Under the pieces are notes generated by a model. That model was not told where the DNA came from. It was given only the letters and a program-made list of their open reading frames with translations, and searched no databases. From positions 1-64,000 of the forward strand of contig NZ_PVTX01000009.1 in the NCBI RefSeq assembly GCF_003003075.1: DNA of 64,000 nt, read 5' to 3'. The DNA is from Isoptericola halotolerans. Its GTDB lineage: Bacteria > Actinomycetota > Actinomycetes > Actinomycetales > Cellulomonadaceae. Position 1 is the stretch's first letter. The number at the start of each line of letters is the position of its first letter. Positions 30,171 through 39,863 of the stretch are shown here, one piece after another. The translations under genes were made by a program, and so were the position numbers.

Positions 30171-30530
30171 GCGCGGTGGTTTCTCATCCCGCCGAGGTAG
30201 TGCGGGGTTGCGCGAGGTAGTAGCGCTCGCGCCGAGGTAGTAGGGCTTGTGCCGAGGTAGCGCGGGGCGGTTCGTGTGCCGCCGGGTGGCGGGTCCCGTG
30301 CACGGTCGCGTTCACGGGCGCAGGGCGCCCTCCACTTCGGGACTGACGACCGTGCACGGGACCCGACACCCGGCTTCGACGTTCCCGCCCGGCGCGACCT
30401 CACGCAAGGCGGCCCTACCTCGCGCGGCGCGCTACTACGTCGGCGGGTGGGGCACTACCTCGGCGGACGACCCACTACCTCGGTGCGAGCGGCACTACCT
30501 CGGCGGGTGGGGCACTTCCTCGGCGGGGGT
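30171..30530. repeat. Convergent 20-bp-period repeat array
   Basis: The non-coding 30157-30577 interval holds a regular array. Four direct units with core GCCGAGGTAG begin at 30191, 30211, 30231 and 30251. Six inverted units with core CACTACCTCGGC begin in blocks 30411, 30431, 30451, 30471, 30491 and 30511, with a degenerate one at 30391. Spacing is exactly 20 bp on both sides. The two half-arrays face each other across the inverted repeat at 30281-30374. No open frame here resembles a protein. Confidence 0.9.
30281..30374. repeat. 28-bp inverted repeat at the centre of the array
   Basis: Arms at 30281-30308 and 30347-30374 are complementary over 28 bp with one mismatch; the inner 19 bp (30290-30308 with 30347-30365, CGGGTCCCGTGCACGGTCG) are perfect. 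The loop is 38 bp. RNA or extruded single-stranded DNA would form a very stable hairpin nested inside the pairing of the flanking 20-bp units. Confidence 0.9.
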
Positions 30531-30577
30531 ACGACCCCCGGGTCCGGGGGTCGTACCGCGTCGGGGTTTCCCGACGG

Positions 30578-32854
30578 TCAGTCTCGCCCGCCGCGGAACT
30601 GCTCGCCGGCGCGGGGGTTGTAGGACGCCCGGTTGTCCGAGCCCTTGCCCCGGCCGCCACGACCGCCCGGGAAGGGACCCGGCCCGTCGTGCCGGTCGCG
30701 CCCGTTCCCGCGACCCTTGCCCTTGCCGTGGCCCTTGCCCGGGTGCTCGTCCGCGACGTCGCTCCGGTAGACCTGGATCGTCGACGGCCGGGGGCCGCGC
30801 CAGGCACCGGCCGGCACCTCCTCGCCCTCCTCCAGGTAGTCCGGGAAGTACGACGTCTGCGCCCCCCAGGTGCCGTCGTCGCCCGGGTGCTGGACGTTGA
30901 CGTACGCCATGGAGTCGCGGACGTCCACCAGCGGGCCGCAGGTCTCGGCGCGGCGCGGCACGGAGAGGAACTGCTCCACGCGCCCCCGACGACGCCCGTC
31001 CAGGGTGACCTTGAACAGCCCGTCGGCCTTCTGGATCGACGACGGCTGACCGTCGGTGGAGATCCACAGGTTCCCGTCGGTGTCGAACGCGAGGTTGTCC
31101 GGGCAGGAGATCGGCGAGACCTTCTCGGCCGGGTAGCCCGAGAAGTAGGTCGAGTCGTCGACCTCCGGGTCGCCGGCGACGAGGAGCAGGTTCCAGGTGA
31201 ACGTGGTGGCCGTCTGGTCGCCGCCGTCCTCGATGATCTCCACCACGTGCCCGTGGCGGTTGGAGCTGCGCGGGTTCGCCTCGTCGGCCGGCGCGTTCGA
31301 CCCGACCCCACGGTTCGAGTTGTTGGTGCAGGCGACGTAGACCCGACCGGTGAACGGGTTGGGCTCGACGTCCTCCGGCCGGTCCATCTTCGTCGCGCCG
31401 AGCGCGTCGGCCGCGACGCGCGTGAAGACCAGCACCTCGGCGAGCGACATGCCGTCCACCTGCGACTCGCCGTCGAGCACCAGCGGGAGCCACTCACCGG
31501 TGCCGTCGAAGGAGCCGTCGGAGGGCACCGCGCCGGTGCCGTCGATCTCGGAGGCCGGCGAGTCGCCCGTGAAGCGGGCCACGTAGAGGTCGCCCTCGCT
31601 GAGCAGCGTCTTGTTGTGCTCGCGTGCCCAGCGGCTGTTGCCCTTGCGCATGCGCTCGGCGGAGACGAACTTGTAGACGTAGTCGAACCGCTCGTCGTCG
31701 CCCATGTAGACCACCGCGCGGTCGTCGTCGGACATGATGACGTTCGCGCCCTCGTGCTTGAGGCGGCCCAGCGCGGTGTGCTTGACGGGCGCGGCGTCCG
31801 GGTCGTACGGGTCGAGCTCGACGACCCAGCCGAAGCGGCGGTTCTCGTTCTCGTAGCCGGCGTTGTTGCCGTCGAACCGCGGCTCGTCGAGCTCCCAGCC
31901 GTAACCGGTCGGGGCGTTGCGCAGGCCGTAGCGGGCGTCGCGCGGGTCGGCGCCGTCCACCCGCAGGTAGCCGTGGAAGTTCTCCTCGCCCGAGACGACG
32001 GTGCCCCACGGGGTGGTCCCGCCGGCGCAGTTGTTCAGCGTGCCGAGGACACGCGTCCCGGTCGGGTCCGCGACCGTCCTCAGCAGGTCGTCACCGGCCG
32101 CGGGACCGTCGATCTCGAACTCGGTACCGATGTGGATCCGGCGGTTCAGCCGTGCGATGCGGTCGTACTCCCAGGGCGTGCCCTCCCGGTCGCGCCGCAG
32201 CTCGACCACCGACATGCCGTGGGCGGCGCGCTCGATCGCACGGCGCGTGGCGGCGTCGTACGACGCGTCGAACATGATGTCGGGGTTCGTGTACTCGTGG
32301 TTGGACACGAGCACGCCGCGCCGACCACGACGGGTCTCGACCATGGACCGGATGTGCTTCGGGTCCTCGGGCAGGATGTCGAGGTAGTCGCAGTTGTAGC
32401 CGAACTGTCGCGCCTGCTGCTCCGGGCTCTGGCGGGCCGGGTCGAACGCGCGGCCGCCGGGCAGGATCGGGTCGCCCCAGCGGATGATCGGCGACCACTC
32501 GTAGCCCTCCGGCACGACGAACTGGTCGTTCTCCATCGGCTGCGCGGCGATGGCACCGAAGGCGAGGCCCTTGCCGCGTCCTCGACCGCCGGCCGCGGCC
32601 GGCTCGGCACCGAGGACCTCGGCACCCACGACGACGGCGGCCGCGGCGGCCGCGACACCGCCCAGCATGACGCGACGGCTCAGGGCCCGGGACGCGACGT
32701 CGCGGAAGTACTCGTTGGCGCTGCGGTTCGGCGCGGGGTGCGCGCAGGCGTCGGCGCACTTGTAGCGGCACGTCGCGGCGGCGCGCTTGCCGCGCGCGTA
32801 GTGCGGGGCCACCGTGACGGGCAGCTGGGGGCGGGACTCGGGGGCGATCGTCAT
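30578..32854 (-). CDS. PhoX/DUF839 family phosphatase-like protein
   Basis: 758 residues with a twin-arginine type signal well inside the N terminus (SRRVMLGGVAAAAAAVVVG, about 55-75), preceded by a Cys-containing leader found in actinobacterial PhoX relatives. The body is a beta-propeller of the DUF839/PhoX family (GYEWSPIIRWGDPI, GVLVSNHEYTNPD, NNCAGGTTPWGT), which in known members binds Ca/Fe and hydrolyses phosphate esters outside the cell. The C-terminal 70 residues are Gly/Arg/Lys-rich and probably disordered. GGAG precedes the ATG. No pho box was identified. Confidence 0.9.
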   Translation of the reverse strand: MTIAPESRPQLPVTVAPHYARGKRAAATCRYKCADACAHPAPNRSANEYFRDVASRALSRRVMLGGVAAAAAAVVVGAEVLGAEPAAAGGRGRGKGLAFGAIAAQPMENDQFVVPEGYEWSPIIRWGDPILPGGRAFDPARQSPEQQARQFGYNCDYLDILPEDPKHIRSMVETRRGRRGVLVSNHEYTNPDIMFDASYDAATRRAIERAAHGMSVVELRRDREGTPWEYDRIARLNRRIHIGTEFEIDGPAAGDDLLRTVADPTGTRVLGTLNNCAGGTTPWGTVVSGEENFHGYLRVDGADPRDARYGLRNAPTGYGWELDEPRFDGNNAGYENENRRFGWVVELDPYDPDAAPVKHTALGRLKHEGANVIMSDDDRAVVYMGDDERFDYVYKFVSAERMRKGNSRWAREHNKTLLSEGDLYVARFTGDSPASEIDGTGAVPSDGSFDGTGEWLPLVLDGESQVDGMSLAEVLVFTRVAADALGATKMDRPEDVEPNPFTGRVYVACTNNSNRGVGSNAPADEANPRSSNRHGHVVEIIEDGGDQTATTFTWNLLLVAGDPEVDDSTYFSGYPAEKVSPISCPDNLAFDTDGNLWISTDGQPSSIQKADGLFKVTLDGRRRGRVEQFLSVPRRAETCGPLVDVRDSMAYVNVQHPGDDGTWGAQTSYFPDYLEEGEEVPAGAWRGPRPSTIQVYRSDVADEHPGKGHGKGKGRGNGRDRHDGPGPFPGGRGGRGKGSDNRASYNPRAGEQFRGGRD

Positions 32855-32976
32855 CGGGCACTCCAGGATCGGGACCGGGGGGTCGTGCCCGACGCTAGGA
32901 ACGGTCCGTGGCGCGACGGCATCACCCGGCCGACCGCACGGTGAACAACCGATGACCTGCAGGTGGGGCGCGGCAG

Positions 32977-32995
32977 GACGCTCCTGTGGAGCGTC
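32977..32995. terminator. Hairpin at the end of the mog-moaE operon
   Basis: GACGCTCC-TGT-GGAGCGTC, an 8-bp perfect stem with 3-nt loop, overlapping the moaE stop region. There is no T-tract. Probable terminator or mRNA 3'-end stabiliser. Confidence 0.5.
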
Positions 32996-33974
32996 AGCCG
33001 AGCGACCCGACCCACTCGCTGGAGCCGTCGGTGAAGCCCTGCTCCTTCCAGATCGGCACCTCGGCCTTGAGCTCCTCGATCAGGTCGCTCGCGCAGGTGA
33101 ACGCGGCCTGCCGGTGGCCCGAGGCGACGGCCACGACGACGGCGACGTCCCCGATCGCGAGGTCGCCCACCCGGTGCACGACGGCGGCACGCACGGTGTC
33201 CCCGGTCGACGCGGCGGTGCGCCGGGCCACCCGGTCGGCGACCGCGGCCAGCACGGCGGCGGCGTCGGGGTGGGACTCGTAGTGCAGCGCGGTCACGCCG
33301 CGCCCGTCGTCGTGGTCGCGCACGTGGCCGGCGAACGTCGCGACGGCCCCGCACGCGTCGTCGCGCACCAGCACCGCCAACCGGGCCAGGGCGTCCTCGA
33401 TCGGGCCGTCGACCACGTCGGCCGCCAGCACGGTCGCCTCGCCTCCCGGGGCACGGTCGGGGTGGGCGTCCCGGCGGGTGTGATCACCCCCGTGGAGCTG
33501 GTCGACGGCGTGCGGCAGGACGTCCGCGAGCGCGTCGAGCCCGTCGACGACGCCTCCGACGGAACCGGGCAGGTTGACGATCAGCGTGGATCCGGCGACG
33601 CCCGCGGTCGCCCGGGACAGCGCCGCGCCGGGCACGGTGCGCTTCGTGGGGTCGGTGGGCGTCAGGGACCGGGCCCGGACCAGCTCGGCGATACCGGCCA
33701 CCTCGCGCTCGAGGACGGCGCGCGTCGCCTCGGGAGTGGCGTCCGACGGCGCGAGCCCCGTCCCACCCGAGGTGACGATCACGTCCGGGGCGCCGTCGGA
33801 CGCCGCGAGCAGGTCGAGCAGCGCCGCACGGACGGGCTCGCCGTCGGGCACCACGCGGACCGGGAGGACCTCCCAGCCGCGGTCGGCGAACCACGCGGTG
33901 GCCGCCGGGCCGGAGCGGTCCGCGTAGGCCCCGGCAGCCGCACGGTCGGAGGCGACGACGACGGCGGCCCTCAC
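32994..33974 (-). CDS. Molybdopterin adenylyltransferase-MPT synthase large subunit fusion (Mog/MoaB-MoaE)
   Basis: 326 residues. The N-terminal half (1-155) is the MoaB/Mog fold (VVVASDRAAAGAYADRSGP, VIVTSGGTGLAPSDATPEAT, NLPGSVGGV), which adenylylates molybdopterin. The C-terminal half (about 175-326) is MoaE (FAGHVRDHDDGRGVTALHYESHP, PIWKEQGF), the MPT synthase subunit that works with MoaD. GTG start overlaps the moaC stop by 4 bp. Fusion of these two steps is known in actinobacteria. Confidence 0.93.
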   Translation of the reverse strand: MRAAVVVASDRAAAGAYADRSGPAATAWFADRGWEVLPVRVVPDGEPVRAALLDLLAASDGAPDVIVTSGGTGLAPSDATPEATRAVLEREVAGIAELVRARSLTPTDPTKRTVPGAALSRATAGVAGSTLIVNLPGSVGGVVDGLDALADVLPHAVDQLHGGDHTRRDAHPDRAPGGEATVLAADVVDGPIEDALARLAVLVRDDACGAVATFAGHVRDHDDGRGVTALHYESHPDAAAVLAAVADRVARRTAASTGDTVRAAVVHRVGDLAIGDVAVVVAVASGHRQAAFTCASDLIEELKAEVPIWKEQGFTDGSSEWVGSLG

Positions 33975-34462
33975 GGGCGTTCCTCGTCCCGCACCCAGTC
34001 GCCGGACTTCCCGCCGGACTTGGCGACCACCTCGATGTCGGTGAGGACGGCGGCCTTGTCGACCGCCTTGATCATGTCGTAGAGCGTCAGGCCCGCGACG
34101 GTGACAGCGGTGAGCGCTTCCATCTCGACGCCGGTGCGTCCGGTGGTGCGGACGGTCGCGGTGACCTCGACGGTGCCCGAGCCGGCGCCGTCGGGCGTGA
34201 CGTCGATCTCGACGCCGGACAGCGGCAGCGGGTGGCACAGCGGTACGAGGTCCGGCGTGCGCTTGGCGCCCATGATCCCGGCGATGCGGGCGGTGGCGAT
34301 CGCCTCGCCCTTGGGCAGGTCGCCGGACGCGATCTGCTCGACGACGTCGGGCCGGGTGCGCAGCACGCCGCGGGCGGTGGCCTGGCGCTTCGTGACGTCC
34401 TTGGCGGTGACGTCGACCATGTGGGCGGCGCCGTCGTCGCGGTAGTGGGACAGGTCGCTCAT
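33971..34462 (-). CDS. moaC: Cyclic pyranopterin monophosphate synthase MoaC
   Basis: 163 residues. Contains MVDVTAKDVTKRQATARG, LCHPLPLSGVEID and GRTGVEMEALTAV with the family catalytic Lys/His region. It turns the MoaA product into cPMP. The ATG overlaps the moeA stop by 4 bp and the stop overlaps the fusion gene's GTG, so the three genes form a tightly coupled operon. Confidence 0.96.
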   Translation of the reverse strand: MSDLSHYRDDGAAHMVDVTAKDVTKRQATARGVLRTRPDVVEQIASGDLPKGEAIATARIAGIMGAKRTPDLVPLCHPLPLSGVEIDVTPDGAGSGTVEVTATVRTTGRTGVEMEALTAVTVAGLTLYDMIKAVDKAAVLTDIEVVAKSGGKSGDWVRDEERP

Positions 34463-35745
34463 CGGATCTCCCAGTAGTCGACGTCGTCGCCCTCGTCGAG
34501 GTGCGCGACGCCGGGTGGTACGTGCACGAGGAGCGTAGCCGCCGCGAGGTGGGCCAGGAGGTGCGATCCCGGGCCGCCGACCATCTCGACGCGGCCGTCG
34601 GCGTCGAGTCGGCCGCGGCGCACCTGGTGCAGGTGCGCGGGCGAGTCCACGGGCTCCGCCAGCGGGCCACGGCCGCGTGGCCGGAGCGTGGGCCCGGCCC
34701 CGGTGGCCGTGGCGAGGACCGGCCGCAGGAACAGCTCGAAGGACACCAGCGCGCTGACGGGGTTGCCGGGGAACGCGACGAGCGGCACCTCGCGGCGGGC
34801 CTCGACGGGCCCGACGGCGATCGTGCCCAGGCCCTGCGGCCCCCCGGGCTGGACGGCGACGTGCCCGAACCACGCGTCCGTGAGGGTCTGGCGGACCACC
34901 TCGTACGCTCCGGCGGAGACCCCGCCGCTGGTGACCACGAGCGCGACGTCCTCGGGCGCGTCCATCAGGACGGCGCGCAGCGCTGCCGGGTCGTCCGGCA
35001 CGACGCGGTGCGTGGTGCGCACCCCCACCTGCGCGAGCGCCGCCGTGAGCATGGCCCCGTTGGCGTCGTAGAGCTGCGCCGGGCCGAGGGGCTCGCCGGC
35101 GGCGACGAGCTCGGACCCCGTGGAGATCAGCAGCACGTGCGGCGGTTCGGCGACGTCGACCTCGGTGACGCCCGCCGCGACGAGGACCCCGAGCTGGGCC
35201 GGCCCGAGCGGGGTGCCCGCGGGGACGACGACGTCCCCGGCGGCGACGTCGGACCCCGCGCGGCGCACGAAGGCGCCGGGCGCGACAGGCGTGCTGAACC
35301 GGACCGTCGCGTCGGCACCCGGCTCGGGGAAGGCGGGCGGGTCGGCGTCCTCGATCTTCACGACGGCGTCGGCGCCGTCGGGGATCGGGGCGCCGGTCAT
35401 CACCGGTGCCGCAGCCCCCGGTCCGAGCGGCGAGGGCTGCGTGCCGGCCGGGACCGGCGCCGTGACGGGCAGCTCGACCGGGTCCGACGGCGTCGCCCCG
35501 GCGAGGTCCGCGGCCCGGACCGCGTAGCCGTCCATCTGGGAGTTGTCGAAACCGGGCAGGTGGGTGGCCGCAGCCGCGTCGGTCACCAGGACCCGAGGCC
35601 CGGAGGCAGCGTCTCGCGCCGCGGACAGCACCGCCGACGGGGCGACGCTCAGCGTGCGCCGCGCCGACGCCAGCGCTGGTCCGACGAGCGTGGCCAGCGC
35701 TCGCGCATGGTCGGCCAGGGGGCGTCGGCTCGACTCGTGGTCCAC
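34459..35745 (-). CDS. moeA: Molybdopterin molybdenumtransferase MoeA (copy 1)
   Basis: 428 residues. FDNSQMDGYAVRAADL, VMTGAPIPDGADAVVKIED, LLISTGSELV, VVTSGGVSAGAYE and FPGNPVSALVSFELFLRP are the MoeA signatures; it inserts molybdate into adenylylated molybdopterin. GTG at 35745 is chosen because TAGGCT (35753-35758) ends 7 nt upstream with no Shine-Dalgarno, which fits a leaderless start. A second moeA lies at 57693. Confidence 0.95.
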   Translation of the reverse strand: MDHESSRRPLADHARALATLVGPALASARRTLSVAPSAVLSAARDAASGPRVLVTDAAAATHLPGFDNSQMDGYAVRAADLAGATPSDPVELPVTAPVPAGTQPSPLGPGAAAPVMTGAPIPDGADAVVKIEDADPPAFPEPGADATVRFSTPVAPGAFVRRAGSDVAAGDVVVPAGTPLGPAQLGVLVAAGVTEVDVAEPPHVLLISTGSELVAAGEPLGPAQLYDANGAMLTAALAQVGVRTTHRVVPDDPAALRAVLMDAPEDVALVVTSGGVSAGAYEVVRQTLTDAWFGHVAVQPGGPQGLGTIAVGPVEARREVPLVAFPGNPVSALVSFELFLRPVLATATGAGPTLRPRGRGPLAEPVDSPAHLHQVRRGRLDADGRVEMVGGPGSHLLAHLAAATLLVHVPPGVAHLDEGDDVDYWEIR

Positions 35746-35842
35746 ACCGGGCAGCCTACGTCCGTCCCCGACCGCATCGGGCCACGATGATCGGGTCGTG
35801 GCCGCCCGTCCTGCCTCAGGCTGGGTGCTGAAGGGAGACACC

Positions 35843-36709
35843 GTGATCACCGAGCTCAACCGCCTGGTCGACGCCGTCGAGGACAGCCTGTCCGACGGCC
35901 TCGACGTCGCGCGGCTCGCCGCGTCGCTCGGCACCACCGAGTACCACCTGCGCCGGATGTTCTCGTCGTTGGCGGGCATGCCGCTGTCCGAGTACGTGCG
36001 CCGTCGCCGGATGACACGCGCGGCGACCGACGTCGTCGCCGGTGACCCGATCCTCGACGTGGCGGTGCGCTACGGGTACGGCTCGGCCGAGGCGTTCGGG
36101 CGGGCGTTCCGCAGCGTGCACGGCACCCGCCCCGCCGACGTGCGCCGGCACGGTGGCCCCCTTCGGTCACAACCACAGCTCAGGTTCCGCCTGACCGTCG
36201 AAGGGAGCTCCGCCATGGACACCCGCCTCACCGATCGTCCCGCCCTCCGCCTCGTGGGACACGCGACACGTGTCCCGCTCGTCCACCACGGGGTGAACCC
36301 GCACATCCAGGCGCACATCGCCTCCCTGCCCCCGTCCGAGCACGCTCGCCTCACGTCGCTCGGGAACGGCGAGCCGGCGGGCCTGCTGCAGGTCAGCGCC
36401 GACGTCGACCCGGACTACACCGAGGGCAGCGAGCTCACCTACCTGCACGGCGTCGCGCTCGACGCCGCCACCACGCCGCCGGACGACCTCGACGTCATCG
36501 AGGTGCCGGCCGGCACCTGGGTCGTCTTCCGCAGCTCCGGCCCGTACCCGGCAGCCCTCCAGGAGACGTACGCGGCGTCGGCGACGGAGTGGTTCCCGTC
36601 CAACCCGTGGCGGCTGCGCCCGGGTCCGTCGATCGTGGCGGTGCTCGACCGCGCGGAGGACTTCAGCACGGCGACGACCGAGGTCTGGATGCCCGTCGAA
36701 CGCGCCTGA
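35843..36709 (+). CDS. AraC-type regulator with GyrI-like effector domain
   Basis: 288 residues from GTG with AAGGGAG upstream. An N-terminal AraC/XylS double helix-turn-helix (about 5-105: LDVARLAASLGTTEYHLRRMF, ILDVAVRYGYGSAEAFGRAFR) is joined to a C-terminal GyrI/effector-binding domain (about 130-288). Similar proteins sense cationic or hydrophobic drugs and act in redox or drug responses. It stands alone between the moco and mod operons. The ligand is unknown. Confidence 0.9.
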   Translation: MITELNRLVDAVEDSLSDGLDVARLAASLGTTEYHLRRMFSSLAGMPLSEYVRRRRMTRAATDVVAGDPILDVAVRYGYGSAEAFGRAFRSVHGTRPADVRRHGGPLRSQPQLRFRLTVEGSSAMDTRLTDRPALRLVGHATRVPLVHHGVNPHIQAHIASLPPSEHARLTSLGNGEPAGLLQVSADVDPDYTEGSELTYLHGVALDAATTPPDDLDVIEVPAGTWVVFRSSGPYPAALQETYAASATEWFPSNPWRLRPGPSIVAVLDRAEDFSTATTEVWMPVERA

Positions 36710-36720
36710 CGCGCTACACC

Positions 36721-36768
36721 TTCCCATGCCGCATCTGCGCGCCTAGTATCGACTGCATGCCGCAGATG
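36721..36768 (+). promoter_or_regulatory. Promoter with inverted repeat for the TOBE regulator-modABC operon
   Basis: TTCCCA (36721-36726) and TAGTAT (36744-36749) are 17 bp apart; transcription would start at about 36756, adjoining the ATG at 36757. An 8-bp inverted repeat, CATCTGCG (36732-36739) and CGCAGATG (36761-36768), brackets the -10 and start codon, so a bound protein would cover the promoter. The regulator's own product is the likeliest binder. Confidence 0.55.
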
Positions 36769-37164
36769 AGGATCAGTGAGGCCGCGGTCTACCTCGGCGT
36801 CAGCGACGACACCGTCCGACGCTGGGTGGACCGCGGGCTGCTGACGGCCGACCGCGACGACTCCGGCCGCCAGGTCGTCGACGGCTACGAGGTGGCGATG
36901 GTCGCCCGCGAGCACGCCACCCCGCCCGGCCTCCCCCACGGCATGAGGAGCTCGGCCCGCAACCGGTTCGTCGGGCTGGTCACCGACCTCACGGTCGACA
37001 CCGTGATGGCGCAGGTCGAGCTGCAGTGCGGGCCGTTCCGGGTCGTGTCGCTCATGAGCAGCGAGGCCGTCCGGGACCTGGGGCTCGAGCGCGGCTCGGT
37101 GGCGGTCGCCACCATCAAGTCGACGAACGTCGTCGTCGAGGCACCGGAGCGGGGCGAGCGATGA
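36757..37164 (+). CDS. HTH-TOBE molybdate-responsive regulator
   Basis: 135 residues. N-terminal MerR/excisionase-type helix-turn-helix ([26 protein letters not shown]) and a C-terminal TOBE/Mop domain (about 65-130: [25 protein letters not shown]) that binds molybdate. It functionally replaces ModE, linking molybdate level to modABC expression. ATG at 36757 fits the -10 spacing. Its stop overlaps modA by 4 bp. Confidence 0.9.
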   Translation: MPQMRISEAAVYLGVSDDTVRRWVDRGLLTADRDDSGRQVVDGYEVAMVAREHATPPGLPHGMRSSARNRFVGLVTDLTVDTVMAQVELQCGPFRVVSLMSSEAVRDLGLERGSVAVATIKSTNVVVEAPERGER

Positions 37165-37940
37165 CGGCACGCGCCCGCCGCACGGCCCGGGTCACCGCCG
37201 CGCTGCTCGCGGCGACGAGCGTCGCTGCCGGGCTGGCCGGCTGCGGCCCGGGCCCCGTGGCGGCGGACGGCACCACCCTGACCGTCTTCGCCGCGGCGTC
37301 CCTGACCGAGGCCTTCGAGCAGGTCGCCGACGACTTCGAGGCGGACCACCCCGGCGTCGACGTCCGGCTCAGCCTCGCGGGCTCGTCCAGCCTGGTCGCG
37401 CAGATCCAGCAGGGCGCTCCGGCGGACGTGTTCGCGTCCGCGGACACGACGACCATGGACGAGCTCGTCGCCGACGACCTCGTGGGCACCCCGCAGGACT
37501 TCGCGACCAACACCCTGCAGATCGCCGTCCCGCCCGGCAACCCTGCCGGCGTCGCCTCCCTGCAGGACCTGGCCGCACCCGGCCTCCGACTGGTCGTGTG
37601 CGCCCCGCAGGTGCCCTGCGGCGCCGCCACGGCCGCCACCGTCGACGGTGCGGGAATCGCGCTCCAGCCCGTCAGCGAGGAGCAGAGCGTCACCGACGTC
37701 CTGGGCAAGGTGACCGCCGGCGAGGCCGACGCCGGGCTCGTCTACGTCACCGACGTCGCCCGCGCCGGCGACCAGGTCGACGGCATCCCGTTCGCCGAGT
37801 CCGACGCCGCGGTGAACACCTATCCGATCGCCACCGTGACCGACACCGACCAGCCCGAGCTGGCCCGGGAGTTCGTCGACGCCGTCCTCTCCCCCGAGGG
37901 GCAGGCCGTGCTCGCCGGTCTCGGGTTCGCCGCGCCATGA
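37161..37940 (+). CDS. modA: Molybdate ABC transporter substrate-binding lipoprotein ModA
   Basis: 259 residues. Lipobox GLAGC (Cys about 31), then [35 protein letters not shown] and [10 protein letters not shown], the ModA motifs that contact the oxyanion. Membrane-anchored capture of molybdate for ModBC. Confidence 0.96.
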   Translation: MTARARRTARVTAALLAATSVAAGLAGCGPGPVAADGTTLTVFAAASLTEAFEQVADDFEADHPGVDVRLSLAGSSSLVAQIQQGAPADVFASADTTTMDELVADDLVGTPQDFATNTLQIAVPPGNPAGVASLQDLAAPGLRLVVCAPQVPCGAATAATVDGAGIALQPVSEEQSVTDVLGKVTAGEADAGLVYVTDVARAGDQVDGIPFAESDAAVNTYPIATVTDTDQPELAREFVDAVLSPEGQAVLAGLGFAAP

Positions 37941-38779
37941 CCACCTGGACCAGCACCCCCGCCCTCGGCACGAGTCGCCGCACCGGCCGCGACCCGGCCG
38001 TGGTCCCCGGCGGGCTCCCCCGCTGGGCGTTCGTGCCCGCTGCCCTCGGCGGCCTGTTCGTGGTGCTGCCGCTGGTCGCGATGGGCACCCGCGTCGACTG
38101 GACGAACTACTGGGGGCTGATCACCAGCGAGTCCGCGCGCGCCGCCCTGGCCCTCAGCCTGCAGACCGCCGCGACGAGCACCGTCGTGTGCCTGGTCCTC
38201 GGCATCCCCCTGGCCCTCGTGCTGGCGCGCGGCCGGCTCCCCGGTCAGAGCCTGCTGCGCTCCCTGGTGCTGGTGCCGCTGGTGCTGCCGCCCGTGGTCG
38301 GCGGTGTCGCGCTGCTGTCCACGTTCGGTCGCCGCGGCCTGCTCGGGGAGTCGATGGAGGTGCTCGGCCTCCAGATCGCGTTCTCCACGACGGCGGTGGT
38401 GCTGGCGCAGAGCTTCGTCGCGCTGCCGTTCCTCGTCGTCAGCCTCGAGGGAGCGTTGCGCACGGCCGGCGAGCGCTACGAGGTCGTCGCTGCCGGGCTC
38501 GGCGCCGGCCCCACCACGGTGCTGCGCCGGGTCACCCTGCCGTTGGTGTGGCCGGGCCTGCTCTCCGGCACCGTCCTGTCCTTCGCGCGGGCGCTCGGCG
38601 AGTTCGGGGCCACCATCACCTTCGCGGGCAGCCTGCAGGGTGTCACCCGGACGCTGCCGCTGGAGGTCTACCTGCAGCGGGAGTCCGACCCCGACGCCGC
38701 CGTGGCGCTGTCCCTGCTGCTGGTGGCCGTCGCCGTCGTCGTGATCGCCGCGACGCACCACCGGGGCCCGTCGCGATGA
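37937..38779 (+). CDS. modB: Molybdate ABC transporter permease ModB
   Basis: 280 residues. About five to six transmembrane helices and the EAA-type cytoplasmic loop ([31 protein letters not shown]). ATGA overlap with modA and modC. Confidence 0.95.
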   Translation: MTTWTSTPALGTSRRTGRDPAVVPGGLPRWAFVPAALGGLFVVLPLVAMGTRVDWTNYWGLITSESARAALALSLQTAATSTVVCLVLGIPLALVLARGRLPGQSLLRSLVLVPLVLPPVVGGVALLSTFGRRGLLGESMEVLGLQIAFSTTAVVLAQSFVALPFLVVSLEGALRTAGERYEVVAAGLGAGPTTVLRRVTLPLVWPGLLSGTVLSFARALGEFGATITFAGSLQGVTRTLPLEVYLQRESDPDAAVALSLLLVAVAVVVIAATHHRGPSR

Positions 38780-39831
38780 CGTTCGAGCTGACCGCGACCG
38801 TGCCGTCACGCGGCGTCGACGTCCGCCTCGACGTCGCCGCGGGCCGCACCCTGGCGCTGCTCGGCCCGAACGGCGCCGGCAAGTCCACCGCGCTGGGGCT
38901 CGCTGCCGGGACGTTGCGCCCGCACGACGGCGACATCACGCTGGACGGCCGCACCCTCGCCCGGGCACGGGGCGGGCGACGCACGGCATGGGTCGCCGCG
39001 CACCGCCGGCGGGTGGCGCTGCTGGCCCAGGACCCGATGCTGTTCCCGCACCTGAGCGTCCGCGACAACGTCGCCTTCGGACCGCGCGCGCAGGGCCGTT
39101 CGCGGCGGGCGGCCGCCACCGCGGCCAAGGGGTGGCTGGACGCGACCGGGCTGGGTGACCTCGCCGACCGTCGTCCGGCCGCGCTGTCCGGCGGCCAGGC
39201 CCAGCGCATCGCGATCGCGCGCGCCCTGGCGGCCCGGCCGCGGCTCCTGCTCCTCGACGAGCCGATGGCGGCACTCGACGTCGACGTCACGCCCCAGCTG
39301 CGCCAGACGCTCCAGCACCTCCTCGCCGAGCAGACCACCGTCCTCGCCACCCACGACGTCCTGGACGCGCTGCTGCTCGCGGACGAGGTCGCCGTCGTCG
39401 ACGGCGGTCGCGTCGTCGAGCGGGGGCCGACGGCGGAGGTCCTGTCCCGGCCGCGCAGCGCGTTCGCGGCGTCGATCGCGGGCCTCAACCTCCTGACCGG
39501 GACGTGGACCGGAGACGGTGTCGCCACCGCGACCGGCGAGGTGGTGCACGGGCACGCCACGCACCCCGAGGTGCCGCTCGGCACCGCGATGACCGCCGTC
39601 TTCCGCCCCGCCGCCGTCGCGCTGCACCTGGCCGACCCGCACGGGTCCCCGCGGAACACCTTCCGCGGGACGGTGCGGACCGTCGAGCCGCGCGGTGACC
39701 TGCTGCGGGTGCGCACCGAGCGCCTCGCCGCCGACGTCACCCCGCAGGCCGTCGCCGAGCTGTCCCTCGTGCCCGGGCGTTCCGTCGTCGCCACCGTCAA
39801 GGCCGCCGAGGTCGACGTGTACCGTCGCTGA
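38776..39831 (+). CDS. modC: Molybdate ABC transporter ATP-binding protein ModC
   Basis: 351 residues. Walker [10 protein letters not shown] (about 30), signature [15 protein letters not shown], Walker [13 protein letters not shown], and a C-terminal TOBE domain (about 285-350) for molybdate-dependent regulation of transport. Last gene of the operon. Confidence 0.95.
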   Translation: MTFELTATVPSRGVDVRLDVAAGRTLALLGPNGAGKSTALGLAAGTLRPHDGDITLDGRTLARARGGRRTAWVAAHRRRVALLAQDPMLFPHLSVRDNVAFGPRAQGRSRRAAATAAKGWLDATGLGDLADRRPAALSGGQAQRIAIARALAARPRLLLLDEPMAALDVDVTPQLRQTLQHLLAEQTTVLATHDVLDALLLADEVAVVDGGRVVERGPTAEVLSRPRSAFAASIAGLNLLTGTWTGDGVATATGEVVHGHATHPEVPLGTAMTAVFRPAAVALHLADPHGSPRNTFRGTVRTVEPRGDLLRVRTERLAADVTPQAVAELSLVPGRSVVATVKAAEVDVYRR

Positions 39832-39863
39832 CGACAGCGAGCAACCAGGAACGAGGCACCCGC

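Noticed and set aside
30211-30262. CGAGGTAGTAG resembles the animal let-7 microRNA seed
   Set aside because: A chance match in a GC-rich tandem unit; bacteria lack the microRNA machinery, and the other units diverge from it.
30171-30530. CRISPR-like array
   Set aside because: Units are about 12 bp with only about 8 bp between them, half are inverted, and no cas genes are nearby.
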